Below, piece by piece: positions 52,445 to 61,200 of a DNA stretch of 64,000 nt. Source of the stretch: Thalassospira profundimaris WP0211 (GTDB lineage Bacteria > Pseudomonadota > Alphaproteobacteria > Rhodospirillales > Thalassospiraceae); the NCBI RefSeq assembly GCF_000300275.1, contig NZ_AMRN01000008.1, positions 62,001-126,000 of the forward strand, read 5' to 3'. The position numbers and the translations under genes are program-made. The stretch's first letter is position 1. Each line of letters starts with the position of its first letter. Under the pieces are notes generated by a model, which saw nothing but the letters and a program-made list of their open reading frames with translations, had not been told where the DNA came from and did not search any database.

Positions 52445-52710
52445 AGTCTGCTCCGATTATCTTACATCGTTTTGCCGAGGACATTCTTCTGTCCGGCAAG
52501 GAATGGATCGCAGGGCGTAGCGGTGCTACGGTCAAGATCCGTGACGCTGCAGGGCGGATGAATGTCCCGGCCCGAAGGGTTCGGTTTGGCGATGTTTCGC
52601 TGCGTTACACCGCTTGAACGATGCTCCACATCGCCCTTCGCGCTGTGCCTTGCCAAACAGATTCGCCAAACACGAACAAAAGCGATGCAAGCTAATCGGA
52701 GCAGACTCTA
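52442..52710. repeat. Palindromic repeat element 2, overlaps a stop codon
   Basis: Perfect 18-bp terminal inverted repeats, TAGAGTCTGCTCCGATTA (52442-52459) and its complement (52693-52710), bound this 269-bp element, which begins and ends in TA. The core on the minus strand matches element 1 at 20488. It has hairpin CGATG-loop-CATCG (52619-52633), then TTCAAG, the conserved CCCTTCGGGCCGGGACAT (complement of 52562-52579), and hairpin CGTAGC-ACC-GCTACG (52516-52530). The element supplies the TAG stop of the upstream ligase gene. No ORF inside looks real. Confidence 0.88.
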
Positions 52711-52822
52711 ACGGCTTGTCAGCGAACGGTGCATTGAGTATCGTCGCGCCGAAACGGGTTTGGGCCCTTTGAATTCCGCGCATCGGATATCCGCTGTGCA
52801 ATCCATCATCGGAGAAGAATTG

Positions 52823-53068
52823 ATGACCGAAGTCGGTGGTATCGCAGCCGATCAGCTTGCGAGTTATGTCGAGCGTATCGAACGCCTTGAAGAAGAAAAA
52901 GCCAACCTGATGGCTGACATCAAGGAAGTCTATGGCGAAGCCAAGGCGCTTGGCTATGACGTGAAAATCCTGCGCCAGATCATTCGTCTGCGCAAAATGG
53001 AAGACCACGAGCGCACCGAACAGGAAGAAATCCTGGAAGTGTACAAACGTGCGCTGGGTATGAGCTGA
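52823..53068 (+). CDS. gapR: GapR (DUF2312) nucleoid-associated protein
   Basis: The 81-residue protein matches GapR/UPF0335. It has MTEVGGIAADQLASYVERIE, the coiled-coil stretch RLEEEKANLMADIKEVYGEA, and LGYDVKILRQIIRLRKMEDH with an acidic end. In Caulobacter GapR is a clamp that binds overtwisted DNA and supports replication. The start at 52823 follows GGAGAAG. The repeat element lies just upstream, so it could influence this gene's promoter. A terminator follows. Confidence 0.92.
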   Translation: MTEVGGIAADQLASYVERIERLEEEKANLMADIKEVYGEAKALGYDVKILRQIIRLRKMEDHERTEQEEILEVYKRALGMS

Positions 53069-53101
53069 CACCATCCTGTCAGCAGATCTGCCGAGAATAC
53101 C

Positions 53102-53127
53102 AAAAGCCCGCTTTCAAGCGGGCTTTT
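53102..53127 (+). terminator. Rho-independent terminator after gapR
   Basis: AAAAGCCCGC-TTTCAA-GCGGGCTTTT forms a 10-bp stem, with further T downstream. Confidence 0.85.
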
Positions 53128-53146
53128 GCTTTTGTAATCTTGGCGC

Positions 53147-53524
53147 ATGACAACCGCATCCCGCCCCGAAATCACCGCTGAAGTCACCGAAGGTGTCTGT
53201 CGGCTGTTATATCATCATGAAATGGCCTGCCTGACGGAGCTGCGTCTGGGCAATGGGCGCAGGCTTGATGTGCTGGCGCTTGGCCCAAAAGGAGAACTGT
53301 GGGCGGTGGAGGTCAAATCATCGGTCGAGGATTTCCGGGTTGATCAGAAATGGCAAAGCTATCTGGATTACTGTGACCGGTTCTTCTTTGCCGTGCCGAT
53401 GCTCTTCCCCAAGGACCTCATCCCCGAAGATGTCGGACTGATCGTTGCCGACCGGTTTGAAGCCGCGATCATCCGTGCAAGTGCGGAAAAAAGCTTTCCG
53501 CAGCGCGTCGAAAAAAGCTCCTGA
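53147..53524 (+). CDS. mmcB: MmcB family putative DNA repair nuclease
   Basis: The 125-residue protein belongs to MmcB (DUF1052). It shows a PD-(D/E)XK-type core, with D in NGRRLDVLALGPKGELW and E-x-K in AVEVKSSVEDFRVD, followed by QSYLDYCDRFFFAVPMLFPK. In Caulobacter mmcB belongs to the LexA-controlled damage response with imuA/imuB/dnaE2. Those partners are not in this window and I do not see a clear LexA box. A ribosome binding site is not evident. Confidence 0.85.
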   Translation: MTTASRPEITAEVTEGVCRLLYHHEMACLTELRLGNGRRLDVLALGPKGELWAVEVKSSVEDFRVDQKWQSYLDYCDRFFFAVPMLFPKDLIPEDVGLIVADRFEAAIIRASAEKSFPQRVEKSS

Positions 53525-53888
53525 TCTCCTTCGGACAGACCGCAGCGGGGCGAGTAAACAAGTTTTCTTCAAAGGAATATGTATTGGGATAGGCTCTCGA
53601 AAGGATAGTTTCCTGTTATTATTTCATATTTATGGATGACAATAAGTTGTTGATATTGAATTTAAAACATAGATTTCAACCTGTGGTATACGCTTGAATA
53701 GCATCGGAACGTATAGGTTTAGGTGTGACGAAGCGCACTGGTCTAAGGGTTGCGTTTGTGCGATGCAATATAAGCATTGCGAGAACGTTTGGGCCAGACT
53801 GAGCAGTTTTCGATTTCTGTCTTTGACCTCTGTGTCGACTGGCCCGTGTTGGGTGTAATACCCGGTTCCTTCATCGGGGGACGACGAC
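53525..53888. other. AT-rich intergenic region before the truncated patatin-like gene
   Basis: These 364 bp have lower GC than their surroundings and hold no credible gene. The last 130 bp show loose similarity to the region just upstream of the full patatin-like gene near 56950-57010 (ATGCAATATAAGCATTGCG compared with ATGGCATTTTATCGTTTGCG, then a shared CAGTTTTCG/CGGTTTTCA). The duplication may therefore have included the 5' flank. Confidence 0.45.
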
Positions 53889-54326
53889 ATGGCGGAAAAG
53901 AAACGTGCGATCGCTTTGGCTGGGCGTGGACCAGCAGTTGGTTTGAGCATCGGCGCCCTAAAAAGGGTGCGCTTGAACCCTGATCTCAACGAGGTGTGGG
54001 GCAGCCGTATCCTCGACATCAAACAGATCCGCCAACCCGAAAACCTTTATGACGCGCTGAACGATCAGGTGATGCTGTTTGCGGCAACCACCAGCGAAGA
54101 TGACGTCAAGCTCTTCAATTACAAGGTCGCCGCAAGCGGGCGCGATATCCGGGGCATCGAAATCCCGGTTGAAGCCAATATCAGCTACCACTGGACGTGG
54201 GAAAACCTCGATCGAAGCATCGAGGACGGCTATCGCGCGACCAACGGTGTTCTTTCTGCATATCGAAATACCACCGGCGACGTGACTGTTGCCAAACTTC
54301 TGGCGGCAAGTAACGACGCCGCCTGA
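53889..54326 (+). pseudogene. Internally deleted paralogue of the patatin-like gene
   Basis: The 145-residue frame corresponds to residues 1-27 and about 263-392 of the 392-residue protein at 57017, joined in frame. It reads MAEKKRAIALAGRGPAVGLS and then LKRVRLNPDLNEVWGSRILD. The roughly 235 missing residues include both catalytic positions, so it cannot be a lipase. The retained C-terminal part is well conserved (QPENLYDALNDQVMLFAA, YHWTWENLDRSIEDGY). In the intact copy the deletion ends fall at near-identical CGTCTGCA and CGCCTGCA, suggesting recombination at short homology. It may still be translated as a small protein. Confidence 0.8.
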
Positions 54327-54338
54327 TGTCATCTGTGA

Positions 54339-56063
54339 ATGTCAATTTTGGATATCCAAAGAATGAAGACTTTTGCGAATCTGAATATCGGGACCAAACT
54401 TTCCATTTTGCCGGTAATTGCGGTTATTGCGATCATCGCTGTCAGCCTGATTGGCGGGCGGGCCATCATGTCACTTTCTGATGGTCTGGAATTCGCTGTC
54501 AGCAAGGCATATCCCGAGGTCAAGGATATTGGCGAGATTGATCGCAATGTGACCCGGGTGCATCAGACCCTTTATCGCATGCTTTCTTGGTCGGCCGCCG
54601 GTGTTGAAGGCGACCGGATGGAAGCCGTTTCCCAGGATCTTGAAACCCAGATCGAAGAAGCGCGTCAGTCCTTTGTAACGTTGCTTGAAAACGAAAGTCT
54701 CCCTGAATCCGGTCGCCAGATGTCGGTTGATGCGCAGGAACGCTTTGACGGCTACCTTGGCAAGGTCAATCAGGTCCTTGGCATGCTCGACATCGATTAT
54801 ACCGGGGCGCTCAGCTTTTCCTGGTCTGCACAGTCCGACTATGAAGCACTGATGGACATTCTTTCCAAGCTGCGCGGAACCGCAGAACTCAGAATGGACA
54901 GTGCAAGCGGTGCGGCCATGGCGGTTGGCAGTTCAGCACAGGATCAGACAATTATCGCGGCCGTGTCGGCATCTATCGCCATGGCGGTGATCAGTTTTGT
55001 CATCGCAAGCCTGATCGGGGCGCCGGTCAAAAAACTGACGCATGTCATGCGTGAAATTGCCGAAGGCAAAACCGATATCTCGGTTCCCTATACCGCGCGC
55101 AAGGATGAGATGGGCAAGATGGCCGATGCGGTTGAAGTGTTCCGCCAGAACGCCGAAAGCCTCGAAGCCGCCGAAGAACAGCGTCTGCAGGACGAAGCCC
55201 GCGCGGTCGAGGAAAAACGCCAGATCATGCAGGAACTGGCGCGCGATATTGAAACGTCGGTACAGGGCACAGCAACGGCGGTCAGCGCCGCGATCGAGGA
55301 GATCGGCGCATCCGCATCGGCGCTTCTCGACAATGCCGAACGCACCGACCATCAGAGCGAGAACGCCTTTGATGCATCCGGCAAGTCCAGCCACAACATG
55401 GGCGAGATCGCCCAGGCGGCATCCGGCCTGGCTTCGGCGATTGCCAATATCAGCGAGGAAATCCAGAAAAGTAGCCGTCAGGCACAGGAAGCCAGCGAAC
55501 AGGCCCGTGACGCGGATGAGAAAATCCGCCGTCTTGAAGAAGCCAGCATTCGTATCGAGGATGTCGCTGCCCTGATCGGCAATATTGCCGAACAGACCAA
55601 CCTTCTGGCCCTTAACGCGACGATTGAATCAGCCCGCGCCGGTGAGGCCGGCAAAGGGTTCGCCGTTGTTGCCAACGAGGTCAAAAACCTTGCCAGCCAG
55701 ACGGCGAAATCGACCGAGGAAATTGCATCTGAAATTGCCAATGTCCGTGCTGAAACCGGACAGGCGGTCGAGGCGATCCGAACGATTGTCGAAAGCGTTC
55801 AAGGCATCAATGAAATTCTGAGACTGACGGCTGAATCTGTCATGGAGCAAGGCAATGCGACAGGCCAGATCAGCACCAGTATCACCGAAGCTGCCGGTTA
55901 TGCGGAAACCGTGTCAGGCGGCATTGGTGATGTGCGCGACATTGCCCGTGCGACCCGTGATTCTGCGGGAAGTGTGGGCGAGGCAACCGCAGAGCTTAGC
56001 CGCGAAATGGCAGGGCTAAGCAGTTCGGTTGATGGTCTCGTTGCACGGCTGCGCGCCGTCTGA
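54339..56063 (+). CDS. Methyl-accepting chemotaxis protein
   Basis: The 574-residue chemoreceptor has a first transmembrane segment at about residues 20-42 ([20 protein letters not shown]). A periplasmic helical sensor domain follows (about 45-205), then a second transmembrane segment (about 207-230), a HAMP domain and a long signalling coil. The coil's hairpin tip is [20 protein letters not shown] and is followed by [18 protein letters not shown]. It relays ligand occupancy to CheA/CheW. The start could be ATG 54339 or 54363. The adjacent gene encodes an exported Cache protein, which could be its ligand-binding partner. Confidence 0.92.
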   Translation: MSILDIQRMKTFANLNIGTKLSILPVIAVIAIIAVSLIGGRAIMSLSDGLEFAVSKAYPEVKDIGEIDRNVTRVHQTLYRMLSWSAAGVEGDRMEAVSQDLETQIEEARQSFVTLLENESLPESGRQMSVDAQERFDGYLGKVNQVLGMLDIDYTGALSFSWSAQSDYEALMDILSKLRGTAELRMDSASGAAMAVGSSAQDQTIIAAVSASIAMAVISFVIASLIGAPVKKLTHVMREIAEGKTDISVPYTARKDEMGKMADAVEVFRQNAESLEAAEEQRLQDEARAVEEKRQIMQELARDIETSVQGTATAVSAAIEEIGASASALLDNAERTDHQSENAFDASGKSSHNMGEIAQAASGLASAIANISEEIQKSSRQAQEASEQARDADEKIRRLEEASIRIEDVAALIGNIAEQTNLLALNATIESARAGEAGKGFAVVANEVKNLASQTAKSTEEIASEIANVRAETGQAVEAIRTIVESVQGINEILRLTAESVMEQGNATGQISTSITEAAGYAETVSGGIGDVRDIARATRDSAGSVGEATAELSREMAGLSSSVDGLVARLRAV

Positions 56064-56142
56064 CGGACCTTTGTGTTCATTTGTTTCAACCAACCAATCG
56101 TCAATCACGACATCTATCTATGATCAACAAGGGAAATTCAGG

Positions 56143-56613
56143 ATGAATAAGGTTTTGCGTTCTTTCGGTGCGGCTCTGGCGTCGTTGCTGATGGTTTTGA
56201 GTGTATCGTCGGCCATGGCCCAGGATAAGGAAGCAACCGCCAAGGATCTGGTGGATAAGGCAATCGCCCTTTATGACGACGTCGGGCAGGAGAAATCCTT
56301 TGATATGTTCAACGACAAGTCCGGTGAATTCGTATTTGACGAGTTTTACGTCATTGTTGCTGATGGCGAAAAAGGCACGTTCCTGACACACGCGATCAAC
56401 CCGAAGCTTGTTAACAACCCGGGCCTTTGGGACCTTCAAGATGTGAACAGCAAGTTCATCATTCGTGACATGGTCGAGACCGGAAAGGCATCGCCGGATG
56501 GTGGTTGGTCCAACTACACTTGGACTCATCCGCAGACCAAAAAACTTGCCGAAAAGAAAACCTGGGTGAAAGCCCATGACGGCAAGATTTTCATGGTGGG
56601 TTATTACGACTAA
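56143..56613 (+). CDS. Exported single-Cache domain protein
   Basis: The 156-residue protein has a Sec signal (residues 1-25, LMVLSVSSAMAQ) followed by a single Cache (sCache) sensory domain. The domain includes KDLVDKAIALYDDVGQEKSF, FVFDEFYVIVADGEKGTFLT, and the C-terminal WTHPQTKKLAEKKTWVKAHD then GKIFMVGYYD. Such stand-alone periplasmic Cache proteins bind small organic ligands. It follows a chemoreceptor by 80 bp and has a good AGGGAAA ribosome site, so a two-component chemosensory pair is likely. Confidence 0.88.
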   Translation: MNKVLRSFGAALASLLMVLSVSSAMAQDKEATAKDLVDKAIALYDDVGQEKSFDMFNDKSGEFVFDEFYVIVADGEKGTFLTHAINPKLVNNPGLWDLQDVNSKFIIRDMVETGKASPDGGWSNYTWTHPQTKKLAEKKTWVKAHDGKIFMVGYYD

Positions 56614-56635
56614 AAAGTAATCATATCCAAAAAGC

Positions 56636-56659
56636 AAAAACCGCCTTCGGGCGGTTTTT
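56636..56659 (+). terminator. Rho-independent terminator
   Basis: AAAAACCGCC-TTCG-GGCGGTTTTT is a classic UUCG-capped terminator, 23 bp past the Cache gene stop. Confidence 0.92.
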
Positions 56660-57016
56660 GTGTTTCAAGTAAAATGGATCGATTCGTAAAATATTTGTTA
56701 AGTTAAACGAGTGGGTTTTTGGATGCATATTTTAGAAAATACTTAACAAGACTCTGATCAAAAGCGCGATTTGGTATATGAGTCAACGGATTTAATATAT
56801 CTAAGTATATGTAATCGCGTGTTTTGTCACATCACTATTGAAGAATTGTCTCAAATGTAGCGGCTTAAAATCATTATAATGATGGCTGTATCTACAGGTC
56901 CGCAAAGACGGACTGGTATCTCCTGGGGGTGAGCGGTGGTGCACGCGATGGCATTTTATCGTTTGCGCCATGTTGTTTGGACCGAACCATTCGGTTTTCA
57001 ACAAGGAGATCGCGAC
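56660..57016. other. AT-rich upstream region of the patatin-like gene
   Basis: These 357 bp are AT-rich, with a run of TTAATATATCTAAGTATATG near 56795. They hold no gene I can support. The frame of the patatin gene extends back to 56936, but the GTG at 57017 preceded by AAGGAG is the better start. Confidence 0.45.
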
Positions 57017-58195
57017 GTGGAAAAGATCAAACGAGCTATCTTTCTGTCAGGCGGCGGGCCTGCTGTTGGCTTAAGCATCGGGGTGCTTAAGCGTCTGCAG
57101 CAGGAACCGGATATAAAATTTGATATCTGGTCGTCTGCCTGTATCGGCGCTTGGCTCTCGGTTGCCTGGCATCAGGCCGACGAGGGTCAGGAACTTGACC
57201 AGACCATCGCCTTCTTTCGTAAAATTTTCCGACCCGCAAGTGTCTATGAACGGTTCCCGATTGCATCGGCCTTTGCGCCGGACTTCTTTTCTGATTTCAC
57301 CAACAAACTCAATTACTTCTTTAACCCTAACAGCTATCAGGGGCTGATCGTGCCGGACGCCATCGGCGAGGCCGTTGAACATGTGCAGCATTTCATGGGC
57401 AATCCGAAATACTGGACGCCGCACAATTTCAACGATGTTTTGTTAAACGGTTTTCTGGCGGCAAATCCCCTGTCACGTCTTCTGGTTGGATCGATCTATC
57501 AGACCCAGACCAAGGGACTGGCCAAGATCTATTCACCCGACAGCATGTTTTTGGACCGGCTGAACTTTGATCGGCTGTATCAGCCCGACAAGCCGGCCAT
57601 GTTCCACAACGCCTATAACCTGTCCAAGCAGCGGCTTGAACTTTTCACCAACAAACCCGATCACTACGACCTGCCACAGATGAACGCGCAGACGCTGTGT
57701 GCCTGTTCTGCCTTGCCGTTTATCGAAGAGCCGGTCGAAATCAACGGCGATACCTATTGCGAGGGGGCGACTGTTGATACGGTCAACTTCTTTGACTTCC
57801 TGCGCCTGCACCCGGATGTCGATGAGGTCTGGGTCAGCCGTATTCTTGATCTTAAGCAGGTGCGTCAGCCTGAAAACCTGTATGACGCACTGAATAACCT
57901 GATCATGCTGTTTGCCGCATCGGCCAGCGAAGACGCTGTTGCAGCCTTCAAACGTGAAGTCGCCGAAAGTGGTCGCAAGATCGATATCGTTGAAATCCCG
58001 GTTTCCCCGCACATCAACTATGACTGGACGTGGGAAAACCTTGATCGCGGGATCGAGGACGGCTTTGAGTCAACCGATCACATGATTGCGGATTACCGCC
58101 AACGCAAACGTCAGGAAAAGTCTGTTAAAAGTTTGCGAGAGGGCGCGATGCGCATTCTGCCTGAATTCCAAAGCCGTTTTCCGCGCTTTGTGTGA
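57017..58195 (+). CDS. Patatin-like protein with Cys and Glu at the catalytic positions
   Basis: The 392-residue protein starts at GTG with AAGGAG eight bases before. The patatin fold is marked by the oxyanion loop FLSGGGPAVG (residues 9-18). The nucleophile elbow FDIWSSACIGAWLS (35-48) has Cys42 where patatins have Ser in G-x-S-x-G, and the dyad acid region YCEGATVD has Glu249 where Asp is expected. Both replacements are conservative, so altered rather than absent hydrolase activity is possible. No signal peptide is visible. An internally deleted copy lies at 53889, with a chemoreceptor and a Cache gene in between. Substrate unknown. Confidence 0.82.
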   Translation: MEKIKRAIFLSGGGPAVGLSIGVLKRLQQEPDIKFDIWSSACIGAWLSVAWHQADEGQELDQTIAFFRKIFRPASVYERFPIASAFAPDFFSDFTNKLNYFFNPNSYQGLIVPDAIGEAVEHVQHFMGNPKYWTPHNFNDVLLNGFLAANPLSRLLVGSIYQTQTKGLAKIYSPDSMFLDRLNFDRLYQPDKPAMFHNAYNLSKQRLELFTNKPDHYDLPQMNAQTLCACSALPFIEEPVEINGDTYCEGATVDTVNFFDFLRLHPDVDEVWVSRILDLKQVRQPENLYDALNNLIMLFAASASEDAVAAFKREVAESGRKIDIVEIPVSPHINYDWTWENLDRGIEDGFESTDHMIADYRQRKRQEKSVKSLREGAMRILPEFQSRFPRFV

Positions 58196-58203
58196 GTAAC
58201 AAA

Positions 58204-58230
58204 AAAAGGGCCGCATCATGCGGCCCTTTT
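58204..58230. terminator. Bidirectional terminator
   Basis: AAAAGGGCCGCA-TCA-TGCGGCCCTTTT lies between the converging patatin-like and indolepyruvate oxidoreductase genes. Confidence 0.88.
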
Positions 58231-58240
58231 GATTTTTGGC

Positions 58241-61200
58241 TTATTCCGCCGCCTTGAGATGTTCGGGCGGGTTGCGGAACTGTTCAAGCAGTTCGGCTTC
58301 GCGCACCTTGACCTTGGCGATGTGTTCTTCCTTGACGTGGCCGTAACCGCGAATGTGTTCGGGCAGGGCCAGCAACGCCTTGGCGATGCGGGCATTCTCA
58401 AAGCTAAGGCCGTCAATCACCTCGGTTACCAGTTTCTCGTAATCCGTGATCAACTGGCGTTCGATCTTGCGTTCCGGGTTGCGGCCAAACGGATCAAGTT
58501 TGGTGCCGCGCAGGAACTTCAGTTTCGCCAGCATGCGGAACGCCGACATCATCCACGGACCGTAAACCGACTTTTGTGGCTTGCCACTTTCGGGATCGGC
58601 ATTGGCAAGTGACGGCGGCGCCAGATGGAAGTTGATCTTGTAGTCCCCGGTAAAGGTCTGGGTGACCTTCCTCATGAACGCCGGATCGGTGTAAAGACGG
58701 GCAACCTCATACTCGTCCTTATAGGCCAGCAGTTTGAAGTAGTATTTAGCTACTGTCCGGGCCAGATCATCCTCATCGCCAAGGCGTTTCTCGGCGTGTG
58801 AAACCTTATCAACAAGGTCGGCGAAACGATCGGCATAGGCCGCGTTCTGATAATCGGTCAGGAATGCACGGCGCTTGGCGACGATATCGGAAAGCTCGGT
58901 CGCAATCGGGTGGGCTTCGGCCTCGTTCGGGCCGACGATTCCGATCACGCGATCACGGTCATGGGCATACAGGCGGCCCCAATGGAAGGACTGCTTGTTC
59001 ATGTCAATTGACACGCCATTAAGCTCAATCGCCTGCATAAGCGCCTCTTCACTGATCGGGATCAGGCCTCGCTGCCAGGCAACGCCCAGCATGAACAGGT
59101 TGGTTGCAATCGAGTTGCCCATCAGGCGGGTCGCTATGTCGCTGCCTTCAACGAAATGAACCGCATCAGCACCACAGGCATCACTGATGACCTTCATATG
59201 CTCGTTGGTTTTAAGCTCAAAGTCCGGATTGTGGGTAAAGGCGCCGGTAACGGTTTCATGGGTGTTGATCACCGCCTGGGTAAAGTTCCGACGCATTTTG
59301 GCAAGCCCCTCATAGCTTGCCGCAACCAGAAGGTCGCAACCCAGAACCACATTGGCTTCACCGGCCGGGATGCGCGCAGCATGCAGCTTGTTTTGGTCAT
59401 TGGCAAAGCGGATATGGCTGACAACAGCCCCGCCTTTTTGTGCCAAGCCCGCCATATCAAGGCCGACAATGCCCTTGCCCTCAATGTGGGCCGCCATTCC
59501 AAGCAACGCACCGATGGTGACAACGCCGGTGCCACCAACACCCGTGACCAGAACCGACCAGGGTTCGTCGATTTCAGGCAGGGTCGGGCGCGGCAGGCTG
59601 GCAAAGACTGCGTCGGTACCGGTATCACCCTTGGCGGCGGCATCGGGTTTGCGAAGCTCGCCGCCTTCAATGGTGACAAAGCTCGGGCAGAAGCCCTTAA
59701 GGCAGGAGAAATCCTTGTTGCACGCCGACTGGTCAATCGCGCGTTTGCGGCCAAACTCGGTCTCGACCGGCACAACGGCAAGGCAGTTGGATTGTTCGCC
59801 ACAATCACCGCAGCCTTCGCAGACCAGATCATTGATGAACACGCGCTTGGGCGGATCAACCATCAGCTTGCGTTTGCGACGACGGCGTTTTTCGGCTGCA
59901 CAGGTCTGATCAAAGATCAGGATCGAAACGCCTTCGATTTCACGCAATTCTTTCTGGGTGTCGTCCAGCGTGTCGCGATGACGGATATCGACACCCGGCG
60001 CAAAGTCCGCACCCATCGGATATTTTTCGGGCTCGTCTGACAGAACGATGATGCGTTTGGCACCTTCGTCAAACATCTGGCGCGTGATCTGCGGCACGGT
60101 CAGTGGCCCGTCAACCGGCTGTCCGCCGGTCATGGCGACCGCGTCGTTAAACAGGATCTTATAGGTGATGTTCACACCCGATGCGACTGCGGCACGCACG
60201 GCAAGGGAGCCTGAATGGTAATAGGTGCCATCGCCCAGGTTCTGGAAAACGTGCTTTGTATGGGTGAATGGTGCCTGTCCGATCCATGTCGCACCTTCGC
60301 CGCCCATATGGGTAAAGGTTTCGGTGGATCGATCCATCCAGTTGACCATGTAATGGCACCCGATACCGGCCATCGCACGGCTGCCTTCGGGCACCTTGGT
60401 CGAACTGTTATGCGGGCAACCCGGGCAGAACCACGGAATGCGTGCAACATCCGGGCGCGGTTCGGCAATTTCCTTTTCTTTTTCGGCAAGCCAATCAATG
60501 CGTTCATGAATGGCCGGGCTGTCATAGAACCGCTTGATGCGTTCGGCCAGAACCACGGCAACACGGGCCGGGGTCAGTTCGTCCATCGATGGCAGGATCC
60601 ATTCGCCCTTTTCATCGAACTTGCCGATCACGGTCGGACGAACGTCTTCGCGCCAGTTGTAAAGCTGCTCCTTGACCTGGTTTTCCATCACCGCGCGCTT
60701 TTCTTCGACGACGATGATTTCCTCAAGCCCAAGGGCGAACTCGCGGACATCCTCGCGGTTCAGTGGCCAGCTCATGCCGACCTTAAGCACGCGAATGCCG
60801 ATCTTGGCGGCGTCTTCTTCGGAAATGCCAAGGTCATCAAATGCCTGCATGACATCAAGATAGGCCTTGCCGGTGGTAATGATGCCAAGCCGCGCATTCG
60901 GGCTATCGATCACGGTTTTATTCAGCTTGTTCGCCCGCGCATATGCCAGTGCGGCATAGAGCTTGTATTTCATCAGGCGATGTTCCTGCTCCTTGGGCGT
61001 GTCGGGCCAGCGGATATGCAGGCCGCCCTCGGGCATGGGGAAATCGGTCGGGATGACAGGGGTAATACGATCCGGGGCGACATCGGCTGCGGCCGAACTT
61101 TCCACCGTTTCAGCAATGGTTTTCATCGCCACCCAGCAACCGGAATAGCGGCTCATCGCCCAACCATGCAGACCGTAATCCAGAATGTCCTGAACACCGG

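Noticed and set aside
52442..52710. Possible CRISPR-like or integron attC nature of the palindromic elements
   Set aside because: There are no short direct repeats with spacers and no integrase or cas gene; the structure is a single long imperfect palindrome.
56795..56930. Possible small gene or tRNA in the AT-rich region before the patatin-like gene
   Set aside because: No cloverleaf, no CCA-adjacent acceptor stem and no ORF with a ribosome site could be found.
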